A DNA stretch of 50,050 nt. Origin: Lutibacter sp. GTDB taxonomy: Bacteria > Bacteroidota > Bacteroidia > Flavobacteriales > Flavobacteriaceae. The notes under the pieces are model-generated. The model was not told where the DNA came from and searched no databases. It saw only the letters and a program-made list of their open reading frames with translations. Positions within the stretch are counted from its first letter, which is position 1. Each line of letters begins with the position of its first letter. The stretch lies in assembly GCF_013139515.1 (NCBI RefSeq), contig NZ_WTAR01000032.1:1-50050 (forward strand), in the 5' to 3' direction. Of the stretch, positions 18,362-25,897 are shown one piece after another. The translations under genes and the position numbers were made by a program.

Positions 18362-19519
18362 TTATAAAGTACCTCTACGTTCTTGTTCAGCCTCAATACT
18401 TTCAAATAAGGCTTTAAAGTTTCCTTTCCCAAATGATTGCGCGCCTTTTCGCTGAATAATTTCAAAAAACAGTGTTGGCCTGTCTGTTATCGGTTTTGTA
18501 AATATTTGTAAAAGGTAACCTTCTTCATCTCTATCTACTAAAATTCCTAAATCTTTTAATTCAGCTAAATTCTCATCAATCTCTCCAACTCTACCTAAAA
18601 CCGTATCGTAATAGGAACCCGGAACATATAAAAATTCCACTCCACGTTCAGTCATTTCTTTTACTGTTTCTAAAATATTATTTGTAGCAACAGCAATATG
18701 TTGCACTCCTGCACCATTATAAAAATCTAAATATTCTTCAATTTGAGATTTCTTTTTCCCTTCAGCAGGTTCATTAATTGGAAATTTTACACGCCCATTT
18801 CCGTTGGTCATTACTTTACTCATTAAGGCTGTGTACTGTGTTGAAATATCTTTATCGTCAAAAGTTATTAAATTAGCAAAACCCATAACTTTATTGTAAA
18901 ATTCTGCCCAAACATTCATTTCGTTCCAGCCAACATTACCAACCATATGATCTATATAACGCAAACCAACACCTTTTGGGTTATGAGTTGATTTCCATTT
19001 TTCAAACTTCGGAAGAAACACACCTGTATAGTTTTTACGTTCTACAAAAACATGAACAGTATCTCCATACGTATGAATTCCAGAACGAATAACTTCACCA
19101 TTTTTATCACTTTCTTTAACAGGTTTCATAAATGATTTAGCGCCACGTTTTGTTGTTTCTTGCCAAGCTTTTGTAGCGTCTTCAACCCAAAGAGCAACTA
19201 CTTTTACACCATCACCGTGTTTTTCAATGTGATTAAATAGTTCTTTATTTTCTGAATTTGGCATTGGTGTAGTTAACACCAAACGTATTTTATCCTGAAC
19301 CAATACATAACTTGTTCTATCTGTTATTCCAGTTTCCAATCCAGCATATGCTAATGATTGAAACCCGAATGCTGTTTTGTAATAATGAGCCGCTTGTTTT
19401 GCGTTTCCAACATAAAGTTCTACATAATCAGTCCCTAATAATGGTAAAAAATCATCTGCTTCTGGGAATATTTTCTCTAGTCCGTAATTAAAGTTTTGTA
19501 TGTTTTTTAAATCTGACAT
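18362..19519 (-). CDS. hppD: 4-hydroxyphenylpyruvate dioxygenase
   Basis: Converts 4-hydroxyphenylpyruvate to homogentisate with Fe(II) and O2 in tyrosine breakdown. Two vicinal-oxygen-chelate domains are present: the first starts at GTDYVELYVGNAKQAAHYY, the second at YIDHMVGNV. The iron ligands are the His in YIDHMVG, the His in GVQHIAVATNN and the Glu in LFFEIIQRKG. I chose the ATG at 19519 (MSDLKNIQNF) over an in-frame ATG at 19558, since the extra 13 residues are hydrophobic and unlike the family; the 385-residue result is normal. Product feeds HmgA, encoded just upstream. Confidence 0.95.
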   Translation of the reverse strand: MSDLKNIQNFNYGLEKIFPEADDFLPLLGTDYVELYVGNAKQAAHYYKTAFGFQSLAYAGLETGITDRTSYVLVQDKIRLVLTTPMPNSENKELFNHIEKHGDGVKVVALWVEDATKAWQETTKRGAKSFMKPVKESDKNGEVIRSGIHTYGDTVHVFVERKNYTGVFLPKFEKWKSTHNPKGVGLRYIDHMVGNVGWNEMNVWAEFYNKVMGFANLITFDDKDISTQYTALMSKVMTNGNGRVKFPINEPAEGKKKSQIEEYLDFYNGAGVQHIAVATNNILETVKEMTERGVEFLYVPGSYYDTVLGRVGEIDENLAELKDLGILVDRDEEGYLLQIFTKPITDRPTLFFEIIQRKGAQSFGKGNFKALFESIEAEQERRGTL

Positions 19520-19562
19520 TGTTATTTTTTTTGATAAAAGAAAAAAGAATATAGACAAAAGA

Positions 19563-19916
19563 CTACATTAAGCCATTTTGGAAACCCATAGTTATTTTTT
19601 GAAATTCTTCTATTTTTTCTTCTAGGTTATTTAATGTTTATGTATTAATATATGCTCTATGATGTGCAATTAAAAGTTGTGTTGAAAGTTCAAAAGAAGA
19701 GCCTAAATAAATATTTAGAAAATGAGAAAAAGATTTGTCTGTTCTTGCTGAACTTTCAGCAATATTACTAGGTATTGAAATTGAACATCTACTTATTTGT
19801 GAACTTAAATCAAATCGTTCGTGTTTTGGAAAATTAGTTAAAATATCAGAAACATTTTTTGAGATTTCTAAACCTAATTGCCAAATTTTTAATTTTTTAT
19901 AATTATGCCTTTTCAT
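19563..19916 (-). pseudogene. four-helix-bundle protein gene (S23/IVP family) interrupted by an in-frame stop
   Basis: The first 92 codons encode a typical four-helix-bundle protein of the family first seen as rRNA intervening-sequence ORFs: YKKLKIWQLGLEISKNV, then SSQISRCSISIPSNIAESSAR and SFELSTQLLIAHH. After AYINT comes TAA (19638-19640). Reading on in the same frame gives TLNNLEEKIEEFQKITMGFQ and a few more residues to TAG (19563-19565), which is just the missing fourth helix. The total of 117 residues equals the normal length, with the stop where family members have Glu or Gln. So one base change (GAA or CAA to TAA) or a sequencing error truncates it. It lies between hmgA and hppD. Function of the family is unknown. 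Confidence 0.8.
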
Positions 19917-19967
19917 ACTAATTTAAGTCTATTTTCTTTCCTCTCTTTTCTTTAAAGTCTATTTTTT

Positions 19968-21128
19968 TTATTCAACAATCCAAGATTTATAATAATCATC
20001 TACTTGTAAATTTAGTGCTTCTTCAGTAATCATAACGGGTTTAAAAGGATCAATCATAACTGCTAATTCTCCGGTTTCTTTTTTGCCAATACTTCTTTCT
20101 ATTGCACCAGGATGAGGACCATGAGGAATACCGCCAGGATGTAAAGTTAATTGCCCTTTTTCAATAGTATTTCTGCTCATAAAATCACCATCAACATAAT
20201 ACAAAATCTCTTCAGAATCTATATTACTATGATGATATGGTGCAGGGATTGCTTTTGGGTGATAATCATACATTCTTGGCACAAATGAACAAACTACAAA
20301 CCCTGCGGCTTCCCAAGTTTGATGAATTGGTGGCGGCATATGAATACGCCCTGTTATTGGTTCAAAATCATGTATTGAAAATGCATAAGGATAATTAAAC
20401 CCATCCCAACCAACAACATCAAAAGGATGGTTGTTGTACATATATTCCCAAAGCACACCTTGTTTTTTAATTAAGACTTTAAACACTCCTTTTTCATCAT
20501 GAGTTTCTAAATTGGTTGGCAATCTAAAATCACGTTCACAAAAAGGTGAATGTTCTAATAATTGTCCGAAATTATTTCTGTATTGTTTTGGTGTCACAAT
20601 TGGGCTGAAAGATTCTACATATAGCAATCTGTTCTCCTCGGTGTCAAAATCTATCTGATAAATGGTTCCACGCGGAATAATTAAATAATCGCCATATTTA
20701 AAATCAATATTTCCATACATGGTTTTTAAAATTCCAGAACCAATATGCACAAAAATCATTTCGTCAGCATCTGCATTTTTGTAGAAATAAGAAGGAGAGA
20801 ATGCTTTAGGTGCGGCTAAACCAATGTGTAAATCGTTGTTTACAAACAATGTTTTTCTACTATCTAAATAATCCGTTTCGGGTGTTAAAGAAAATCCTTT
20901 AAAGCTTAGCGCCTTCATATTTTTTTCGACAGCAATTTTAGGAGTAACATTTTTTAATTGTTTAATTTCAGAAACAACGGTTGGTGGGTGTAAATGATAA
21001 ATTAAGGAAGACATTCCTACAAAACCTGCAGTTCCAAAAAGTTCTTCTTGGTATAAGCCACCAGTTGGGTTTTCAAAAGTTGTATGACGTTTAGGTGGTA
21101 TATTACCTAATGAATAATATCTAGGCAT
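19968..21128 (-). CDS. hmgA: homogentisate 1,2-dioxygenase
   Basis: Opens the ring of homogentisate to maleylacetoacetate. A 386-residue cupin enzyme; it starts MPRYYSLGNIPPKRHTTF, with GLYQEELFGTAGF following. The Fe(II) ligands are visible near the C-terminus: PYHHSNIDSEEILYYVDGDF (His/Glu) and HPGGIPHGPHPG (His). It is shorter than the human/Pseudomonas enzymes (about 430-445) but of the usual Bacteroidota length. With hppD it gives two consecutive steps of tyrosine catabolism. The genes for the following steps (maleylacetoacetate isomerase, fumarylacetoacetase) are not in this window. Confidence 0.95.
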   Translation of the reverse strand: MPRYYSLGNIPPKRHTTFENPTGGLYQEELFGTAGFVGMSSLIYHLHPPTVVSEIKQLKNVTPKIAVEKNMKALSFKGFSLTPETDYLDSRKTLFVNNDLHIGLAAPKAFSPSYFYKNADADEMIFVHIGSGILKTMYGNIDFKYGDYLIIPRGTIYQIDFDTEENRLLYVESFSPIVTPKQYRNNFGQLLEHSPFCERDFRLPTNLETHDEKGVFKVLIKKQGVLWEYMYNNHPFDVVGWDGFNYPYAFSIHDFEPITGRIHMPPPIHQTWEAAGFVVCSFVPRMYDYHPKAIPAPYHHSNIDSEEILYYVDGDFMSRNTIEKGQLTLHPGGIPHGPHPGAIERSIGKKETGELAVMIDPFKPVMITEEALNLQVDDYYKSWIVE

Positions 21129-21183
21129 TTTTTATTTTTTTAGTTATGAGTATTCCCAAAAGGGATGTGAAAATCTAAAATTG

Positions 21184-21293
21184 AATCAATTATAATGAAT
21201 TGATTTATTTTATTAAAGTTACAAAATTTTAAAACATGAAATTGTAAAGTTAAAAGAGCTAGTTAGCTCACTCTGGATTTCTCTTAATTAAGA
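21184..21293. promoter_or_regulatory. inverted repeats upstream of hmgA
   Basis: The 297-base gap between hmgA and nfu contains three perfect inverted repeats: AATCAATT-N6-AATTGATT (21184-21205, 56 bases before the hmgA ATG), GAGCT-AGTT-AGCTC (21256-21269) and the palindrome TCTTAATTAAGA (21282-21293). The first is well placed for an operator of the tyrosine pathway. No clear TAnnTTTG promoter box was found. Confidence 0.4.
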
Positions 21294-21373
21294 ATTTAAG
21301 AAGTAGTAATAATTCAATCCAAGCTGTTTTCATCATTCACAAATATAAAAATATTATTTTAAGGTACGTTTAA

Positions 21374-21410
21374 AACAAAAAAGAGCGCTTTTAAAGCGCT
21401 CTTTTTATCA
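21374..21410 (-). terminator. intrinsic terminator after nfu
   Basis: Long stem AAAGAGCGCTTT / AAAGCGCTCTTT around 21379-21404 with a T-run on either strand; the minus-strand direction ends the mrp-nfu transcript. Confidence 0.88.
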
Positions 21411-21425
21411 TTTATTTTATAACAA

Positions 21426-21674
21426 CTAAAATTTAATTCCACTTACTTCAATAACTTCTTCAATTTGTGGAGCATGTCTTTTTATAGTTGCTTCTACACC
21501 ATTTTTTAAAGTCATTTGATTGACCGAACATCCTAAACAAGCACCTTCTAATTTTACACTTGCAGTATTTGTAGTTACTTCAACTAATGAAATATTACCT
21601 CCATCAGCTTCTAAGTATGGTCTAATTTCCTGCAATGCAATTTCAACTGCTGTTTTAAGTTCTTCAGTGCTCAT
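21426..21674 (-). CDS. NifU-like iron-sulfur scaffold protein
   Basis: A small NifU C-terminal-domain protein that assembles or carries an Fe-S cluster. It has RPYLEADGGNISLVEV and the CxxC pair in GACLGCSVNQMTLKNGVEATI, the cluster ligands. I prefer the ATG at 21674 (MSTEELKTAVE, 82 residues), which resembles family members of about 80 residues; an upstream in-frame ATG at 21701 would add nine residues and overlap the end of mrp by 20 bases. Its position after mrp, an Fe-S carrier ATPase, fits joint Fe-S maturation. Confidence 0.9.
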   Translation of the reverse strand: MSTEELKTAVEIALQEIRPYLEADGGNISLVEVTTNTASVKLEGACLGCSVNQMTLKNGVEATIKRHAPQIEEVIEVSGIKF

Positions 21675-21681
21675 AGTTGTT

Positions 21682-22809
21682 TTATTTACTGCTACATCCA
21701 CTCATCGTTGTAATTCTAACAATTTCAGTTGGAGGTAGGTCTTTATTTCTTTTTACTAATTGAGAAAGTGCATTTTTAGTGATTTCAGAAAAAGCATTTT
21801 CTAAAGGTGTATTATTTTGTAAAGCAACTGGATGACCAACATCACCAGATTCTCTAATACTTTGTACTAAAGGTACTTCACCTAAAAAAGCAGCATCTAT
21901 ATCTTTTGCTAAATTTTTTGCGCCATCTTTACCAAAGATATAGTATTTATTATTTGGAAGTTCAGCAGGTGTGAAATAACTCATGTTTTCAACAATACCT
22001 AAAACAGGTACACTTATATTTTCTTGCTGAAACATAGCAACTCCTTTTTTAGCATCAGCTAAAGCAATGTTTTGTGGTGTGCTTACAATTACTGCACCAG
22101 TTACTGGAACAGCTTGAACAATTGATAAATGAATATCACCAGTTCCTGGAGGTAAATCAATTAATAAAAAGTCTAATTCTCCCCAATGTGAATCAAAAAT
22201 CATTTGATTTAATGCTTTTGAAGCCATTGCGCCACGCCAAATTACTGCTTGGTTAGCATCAGTAAAAAAACCTAACGATAATATTTTTACACCATAACTT
22301 TCTACAGGTTGCATTTTTGAACGTCCGTCAATTTCAACAGATAAAGGTTTTGCATTGGCTACATCAAACATTAAATGTATAGACGGACCGTAAACATCAG
22401 CATCTAAAATACCAACTTTGAATCCCATTTTTTGTAATGAAATTGCCATATTTGCGGTAATTGTAGATTTCCCTACACCACCTTTACCAGAAGCTACTGC
22501 TATAATATTTTGAATACCAGGTACATTTGGTTTTGCATTTTCAACAGGTTTAATAGGGGCAATTGTTGCTGTAACATTTACTTTTACATCAATTTTCTGA
22601 TCTATTTGTTCATGTATTGCTTTCATTATTTCAACCTCAACCTTCTTTTTTGCTTGTAAAGTTGGGTTTCCAATAGCTACATCTATAATCACTTCTTTAT
22701 CAAAAGTTACAATGTTTTTTACGGCTCCACTTTCAACCAAACTTTTTCCTTCTCCAGGAGCCGTTAAGGTTTCAAGTACTTTTGTTATATCTTTTTTATT
22801 TAATGTCAT
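21682..22809 (-). CDS. apbC: Mrp/NBP35 family Fe-S carrier ATPase
   Basis: Binds and transfers Fe-S clusters to apoproteins, with ATP hydrolysis. 375 residues: an N-terminal MIP18/DUF59-like domain (about 1-85), then the deviant Walker A GKGGVGKSTITANMA near residue 110, DADVYGPSIHL and the LIDLPPGTGDIHL Walker B region. The C-terminal CxxC that holds the bridging cluster in E. coli Mrp is absent; here the place reads MSYFTPAELPNNKYYIFG, which I recall as the usual Bacteroidota form. A lone Cys lies in the final MSGCSSK. Followed immediately by the NifU-like gene; preceded by a TATATTTG box. Confidence 0.92.
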   Translation of the reverse strand: MTLNKKDITKVLETLTAPGEGKSLVESGAVKNIVTFDKEVIIDVAIGNPTLQAKKKVEVEIMKAIHEQIDQKIDVKVNVTATIAPIKPVENAKPNVPGIQNIIAVASGKGGVGKSTITANMAISLQKMGFKVGILDADVYGPSIHLMFDVANAKPLSVEIDGRSKMQPVESYGVKILSLGFFTDANQAVIWRGAMASKALNQMIFDSHWGELDFLLIDLPPGTGDIHLSIVQAVPVTGAVIVSTPQNIALADAKKGVAMFQQENISVPVLGIVENMSYFTPAELPNNKYYIFGKDGAKNLAKDIDAAFLGEVPLVQSIRESGDVGHPVALQNNTPLENAFSEITKNALSQLVKRNKDLPPTEIVRITTMSGCSSK

Positions 22810-22837
22810 AATATTTATCTAAAATCATTCTAAACAA

Positions 22838-22845
22838 CAAATATA
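22838..22845 (-). promoter_or_regulatory. -7 promoter box of apbC-nfu
   Basis: TATATTTG on the minus strand, 28 bases before the apbC start, is a full match to TAnnTTTG. No TTG at the expected distance. Confidence 0.45.
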
Positions 22846-22914
22846 CAGAGTTCAAACGGATATAAAAAGATTCGTATTAAAAAGAAATGTAGAGGTAGTT
22901 ACATATAGATTCAG

Positions 22915-23256
22915 CTATAAATCAATGCTTAATTCTTTATAAGGATCCCAAAATATTTCACTAAAATTTTGGATTTGATTTTCTTTAACAACAACTCCTT
23001 CACTTTCTAATAATTGTTGCATTAAATTGGTGCCATCAAAATGAAGTTTACCTGTTAGTAATCCATTTCTATTTACAACTCTGTGAGCAGGAATATCATC
23101 TTTATTATGAGATGCGTTCATTGCCCAACCCACCATTCTTGCTGATTTTACGGCTCCCAAATATTTAGCAATAGCACCGTAACTTGTTACTCTTCCGAAG
23201 GGAATTAGTTTGGCAACTTCATAAACTTTTTCAAAAAAGTTTTCTGATTTCTCCAT
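22915..23256 (-). CDS. alkyltransferase-like protein (MGMT family, no active-site Cys)
   Basis: A 113-residue protein of the O6-alkylguanine-DNA alkyltransferase fold: IPFGRVTSYGAIAKYLG is the DNA-binding helix-turn-helix with its arginine finger region. The acceptor motif PCHRV of true MGMT is PAHRVVNRNG here, so the alkyl-accepting cysteine is replaced by Ala. Such ATL proteins cannot dealkylate DNA; known ones bind O6-alkylguanine and hand it to nucleotide-excision repair. The window also holds uvrC, though not adjacent. It starts 17 bases after trmB ends on the same strand. Confidence 0.9.
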   Translation of the reverse strand: MEKSENFFEKVYEVAKLIPFGRVTSYGAIAKYLGAVKSARMVGWAMNASHNKDDIPAHRVVNRNGLLTGKLHFDGTNLMQQLLESEGVVVKENQIQNFSEIFWDPYKELSIDL

Positions 23257-23273
23257 CCGATAAATGTACTAAT

Positions 23274-23945
23274 TTAATAGCGAAGTTTAAATTTTATATA
23301 GGTTATTGGCTTTCCTTTTTCTAAATATTGGTTTTCGTAAAAGGTTTGTGTTGAAGTAACTTCAATAGGTGTATGTGGATTCTTATAAATATCATGATGC
23401 GCATATAAAACCTCATGACCTGCACCGTGCAATAAACCTAAAGTATAACCGTGCATAAACTCACTATCCGTTTTTAAATTTACAACACCTTCAGCATTTA
23501 ACACTTGATGGTATTTTTTTAAAAACTCAGCGTTTGTTAACCTATGTTTTGTACGTGTGTATTTTATTTGAGGATCTGGAAAAGTTATCCAAATTTCAGA
23601 AACTTCGTCTTCATTAAAAATACAATCTATCAACTCAATTTGAGTTCTTATAAATGCAACGTTTGTTAAGTTTTCTTCTAAAGCAGTTTTAGCACCTCGC
23701 CAAAAACGCGCTCCTTTTAAATCGATGCCTATATAGTTGATATTTGGGTTTTTTTGAGCTAAATCAATAGTGTATTCCCCTTTCCCGCAACCTAATTCAA
23801 GTACAATAGGATTGTTATTGTTAAAATGCTTGTGCCAGTTTCCTTTTAACGAAGAGCCTTTTAATAAATCTTCTCGCTCTGGTTGAATTACATTAGCGAA
23901 TGTATCGTTTTCACGAAATCTTTTAAGTTTGTTTTTGCTCCCCAC
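23274..23945 (-). CDS. trmB: tRNA (guanine-N7-)-methyltransferase
   Basis: Makes m7G46 in the variable loop of tRNA using SAM. A 223-residue protein: the SAM motif VLELGCGKGEYTIDLAQ is near residue 48, GIDLKGARFWRGAK near 73, and the family signature WITFPDPQIKYTRTKHRLTN near 119. All catalytic segments present. Upstream of the alkyltransferase-like gene. Confidence 0.95.
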   Translation of the reverse strand: MGSKNKLKRFRENDTFANVIQPEREDLLKGSSLKGNWHKHFNNNNPIVLELGCGKGEYTIDLAQKNPNINYIGIDLKGARFWRGAKTALEENLTNVAFIRTQIELIDCIFNEDEVSEIWITFPDPQIKYTRTKHRLTNAEFLKKYHQVLNAEGVVNLKTDSEFMHGYTLGLLHGAGHEVLYAHHDIYKNPHTPIEVTSTQTFYENQYLEKGKPITYIKFKLRY

Positions 23946-23992
23946 AAGTTTTGAGTTTAAAAAAGGAAATTAAGGTGAATTTTAAATAGAAA

Positions 23993-24190
23993 CTACTCGT
24001 TTCCTGCTTTTTTGTATTTTTTTAATTCACCCATCCAGTAAAAAAATGCAAAAAAAGTAATTGCTATAAATATCCAGCTTATTGTGTTTTGTAACCACCA
24101 GTTGTCTGAAGAGCTTATCATTTTAAATGGTTTAAATAAAACATTTTGACAAAATTCAGCTATTGTAGTAAAAATATTGTTTGCAATCAT
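23993..24190 (-). CDS. small membrane protein, DUF6341-like
   Basis: A 65-residue protein with one clear membrane span (about residues 34-54, TISWIFIAITFFAFFYWMGEL) and a basic C-terminal tail. I believe this is the DUF6341 family, restricted to Bacteroidota and of unknown function, usually next to the DUF6427 and upp genes as here. The start codon and next three codons (ATGATTGCAA) are the mirror image of those of the divergent DUF6427 gene. It has a consensus promoter. Confidence 0.8.
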   Translation of the reverse strand: MIANNIFTTIAEFCQNVLFKPFKMISSSDNWWLQNTISWIFIAITFFAFFYWMGELKKYKKAGNE

Positions 24191-24210
24191 ATCTTAATTA
24201 TATTTACAGG

Positions 24211-24240
24211 CAAAAGTATAAAATATAGTCATGATTGCAA
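24211..24240 (-). promoter_or_regulatory. DUF6341 promoter (TTG-N19-TACTTTTG)
   Basis: On the minus strand TTG (24240-24238), 19 bases, then TACTTTTG (24218-24211): a complete Bacteroidota promoter, 20 bases before the ATG. The -33 TTG lies inside the first codons of the divergent DUF6427 gene. In the opposite direction TATATTTA (24199-24206) is a near match for that gene. Confidence 0.65.
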
Positions 24241-25154
24241 ATTTTTTTAATAAAACTAAACCCGTAAACATTATTAATGTAGTTGTGCTTCTTTTTTTGT
24301 TTTATGTTGTTTCTTTTTTTGTAGAGCATACTATTGAATTTTCTTGGGGGTTTTTACTAAACAAAACCATTTACTTTTTTTGGCTTTTACTCTTCATTTT
24401 AATTTTTAAATTCATCATTAAAAAAAATAAATTAACAAAAGATAATGCCTATGCTTTATTAATTGCTGTACTAATATTAGTGGCTTTCCCTAAAGCTATA
24501 TTTTCTAGTTCTGTTCTTTTTTCTAATTTAATATTGCTTTTAAGCTTTAGAAAAATATATAGCTTAAAAAGTGGTATTCATATTAAAATAAAATTATATG
24601 ACGCAGCCTTTTGGATTGGCATTGCAACTTTAATTAATTCTTGGAGTGTTTTATTTATATTTTTAATTTATGTAGGGATTATTGTTTATCAAAAAATTAG
24701 CTTAAAAACCCTATTAATACCAATTATTGGGTTAGCGACGCCTATATTTATATATTTCACATATCATTTTTACTTTGCTACTTTACCTGTGTTTTATAAT
24801 AAATTCAATTTTGAAATTAGTTTAAATTATGCTTCATATTTAGCTTTTAAACAGCTACTTCCAATAGCTTTATTAATTTTAATTTTAACATGGTCAATTG
24901 TAATTAGTACGCCTAAAATTGTCTTGGTAAGTAATCATTTAAAGTTCTCTTGGAATATTCTTATAAATCACTTGATAATAGCTATAATAATTATTGCATT
25001 ATCACCAATAAAAAATGGAGCTGAATTTTTCTATTTGATTTTTCCGACTGCTATAATTATTGCGAATTTTATACAAAATATAAAATCAACCATTCTTAAA
25101 AATGTGATTTTATACTTATTTCTAGGGCTATCGGTAAGTATTTATTTTTTATAA
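24231..25154 (+). CDS. polytopic membrane protein, DUF6427-like
   Basis: A 307-residue, very hydrophobic protein with about eight to nine predicted spans (for example VVVLLFLFYVVSFFV, TIYFFWLLLFILIF, NAYALLIAVLILVAF, and ILINHLIIAIIIIAL), few charged residues and no catalytic motif I recognise. I take it as the DUF6427 family of Bacteroidota, consistent with its location between the DUF6341 gene and upp. Function unknown. Its stop overlaps, tail to tail, the stop of upp by 6 bases. Confidence 0.75.
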   Translation: MIANFFNKTKPVNIINVVVLLFLFYVVSFFVEHTIEFSWGFLLNKTIYFFWLLLFILIFKFIIKKNKLTKDNAYALLIAVLILVAFPKAIFSSSVLFSNLILLLSFRKIYSLKSGIHIKIKLYDAAFWIGIATLINSWSVLFIFLIYVGIIVYQKISLKTLLIPIIGLATPIFIYFTYHFYFATLPVFYNKFNFEISLNYASYLAFKQLLPIALLILILTWSIVISTPKIVLVSNHLKFSWNILINHLIIAIIIIALSPIKNGAEFFYLIFPTAIIIANFIQNIKSTILKNVILYLFLGLSVSIYFL

Positions 25155-25799
25155 TTTTTCTCCAAAAGCTAAATCTCCTGCATCACCTAAACCAGGAACA
25201 ATATAACCTTTGTCGTTTAATTTAGTATCAACTGTTGCAATCCACAATTCTGTAGTTGAAGGGAAATGTTTTTTAATTAACTCTATGGCTTCAGTAGAAC
25301 CAATTACACAAGCTAATATTATTTTTTTAGGTGTTCCATGGTTTTTTAACCCTTCATAAACACTTACAATAGATTGGCCAGTTGCAAGCATTGGGTCGGC
25401 TAAAATTAAGGTTTTACCTTCTAAACTTGGCGATGCAAAATACTCTACTTTAATTTCAAATTCAGTTTCATTTATATGTTTTCTATAGGCTGAAATAAAT
25501 GCATTTTCAGCATCATCAAAATAGTTTAAAAGTCCTGTATGTAATGGCAATCCTGCTCTTAAAATTGAACATAAAACAATATCATTTTTAGGTACTGGTA
25601 CAATTTTAGTTCCTAAAGAAGTTGTTATTACTTTATTTTGATAATCTAAAGATTGACTTATTTCATACGCTAAAATTTCACCAATTCGTTCAATATTTCT
25701 TCTAAAACGCATAGAATCTTTTTGAACGTTTACATCTCTAATTTCAGAAATAAATTTATTTAATAATGAGTTTTTATCATCAAGAATATGAACAGTCAT
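25149..25799 (-). CDS. upp: uracil phosphoribosyltransferase
   Basis: Makes UMP from uracil and PRPP (salvage). A 216-residue PRTase; the PRPP-binding loop is LILADPMLATGQSIVSVYEG (about 128-147), and the C-terminal GYIVPGLGDAGDLAFG is the uracil-binding signature. The convergent neighbour overlaps its stop codon. A TATTTTTG box lies 15 bases upstream. Confidence 0.96.
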   Translation of the reverse strand: MTVHILDDKNSLLNKFISEIRDVNVQKDSMRFRRNIERIGEILAYEISQSLDYQNKVITTSLGTKIVPVPKNDIVLCSILRAGLPLHTGLLNYFDDAENAFISAYRKHINETEFEIKVEYFASPSLEGKTLILADPMLATGQSIVSVYEGLKNHGTPKKIILACVIGSTEAIELIKKHFPSTTELWIATVDTKLNDKGYIVPGLGDAGDLAFGEKL

Positions 25800-25814
25800 A
25801 AAATTATATTTTTA

Positions 25815-25822
25815 CAAAAATA
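25815..25822 (-). promoter_or_regulatory. -7 promoter box of upp
   Basis: TATTTTTG on the minus strand 15 bases before the upp ATG matches TAnnTTTG. No TTG at proper spacing. Confidence 0.4.
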
Positions 25823-25897
25823 GCACTTTATAATTATCTTTTATATTAGTAAAGTTTAAAATTTTTGGATTAAAGAAATGCTTTAATAAAGTTATTT

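Noticed and set aside
21129-21425. Possible small RNA or tRNA gene in the longest intergenic gap
   Set aside because: No cloverleaf, no CCA end, no promoter box; only short inverted repeats and the nfu terminator.
21682-22809. Mrp protein lacking the C-terminal CxxC considered as non-functional
   Set aside because: All ATPase motifs are intact and the same replacement sequence seems usual for this phylum.
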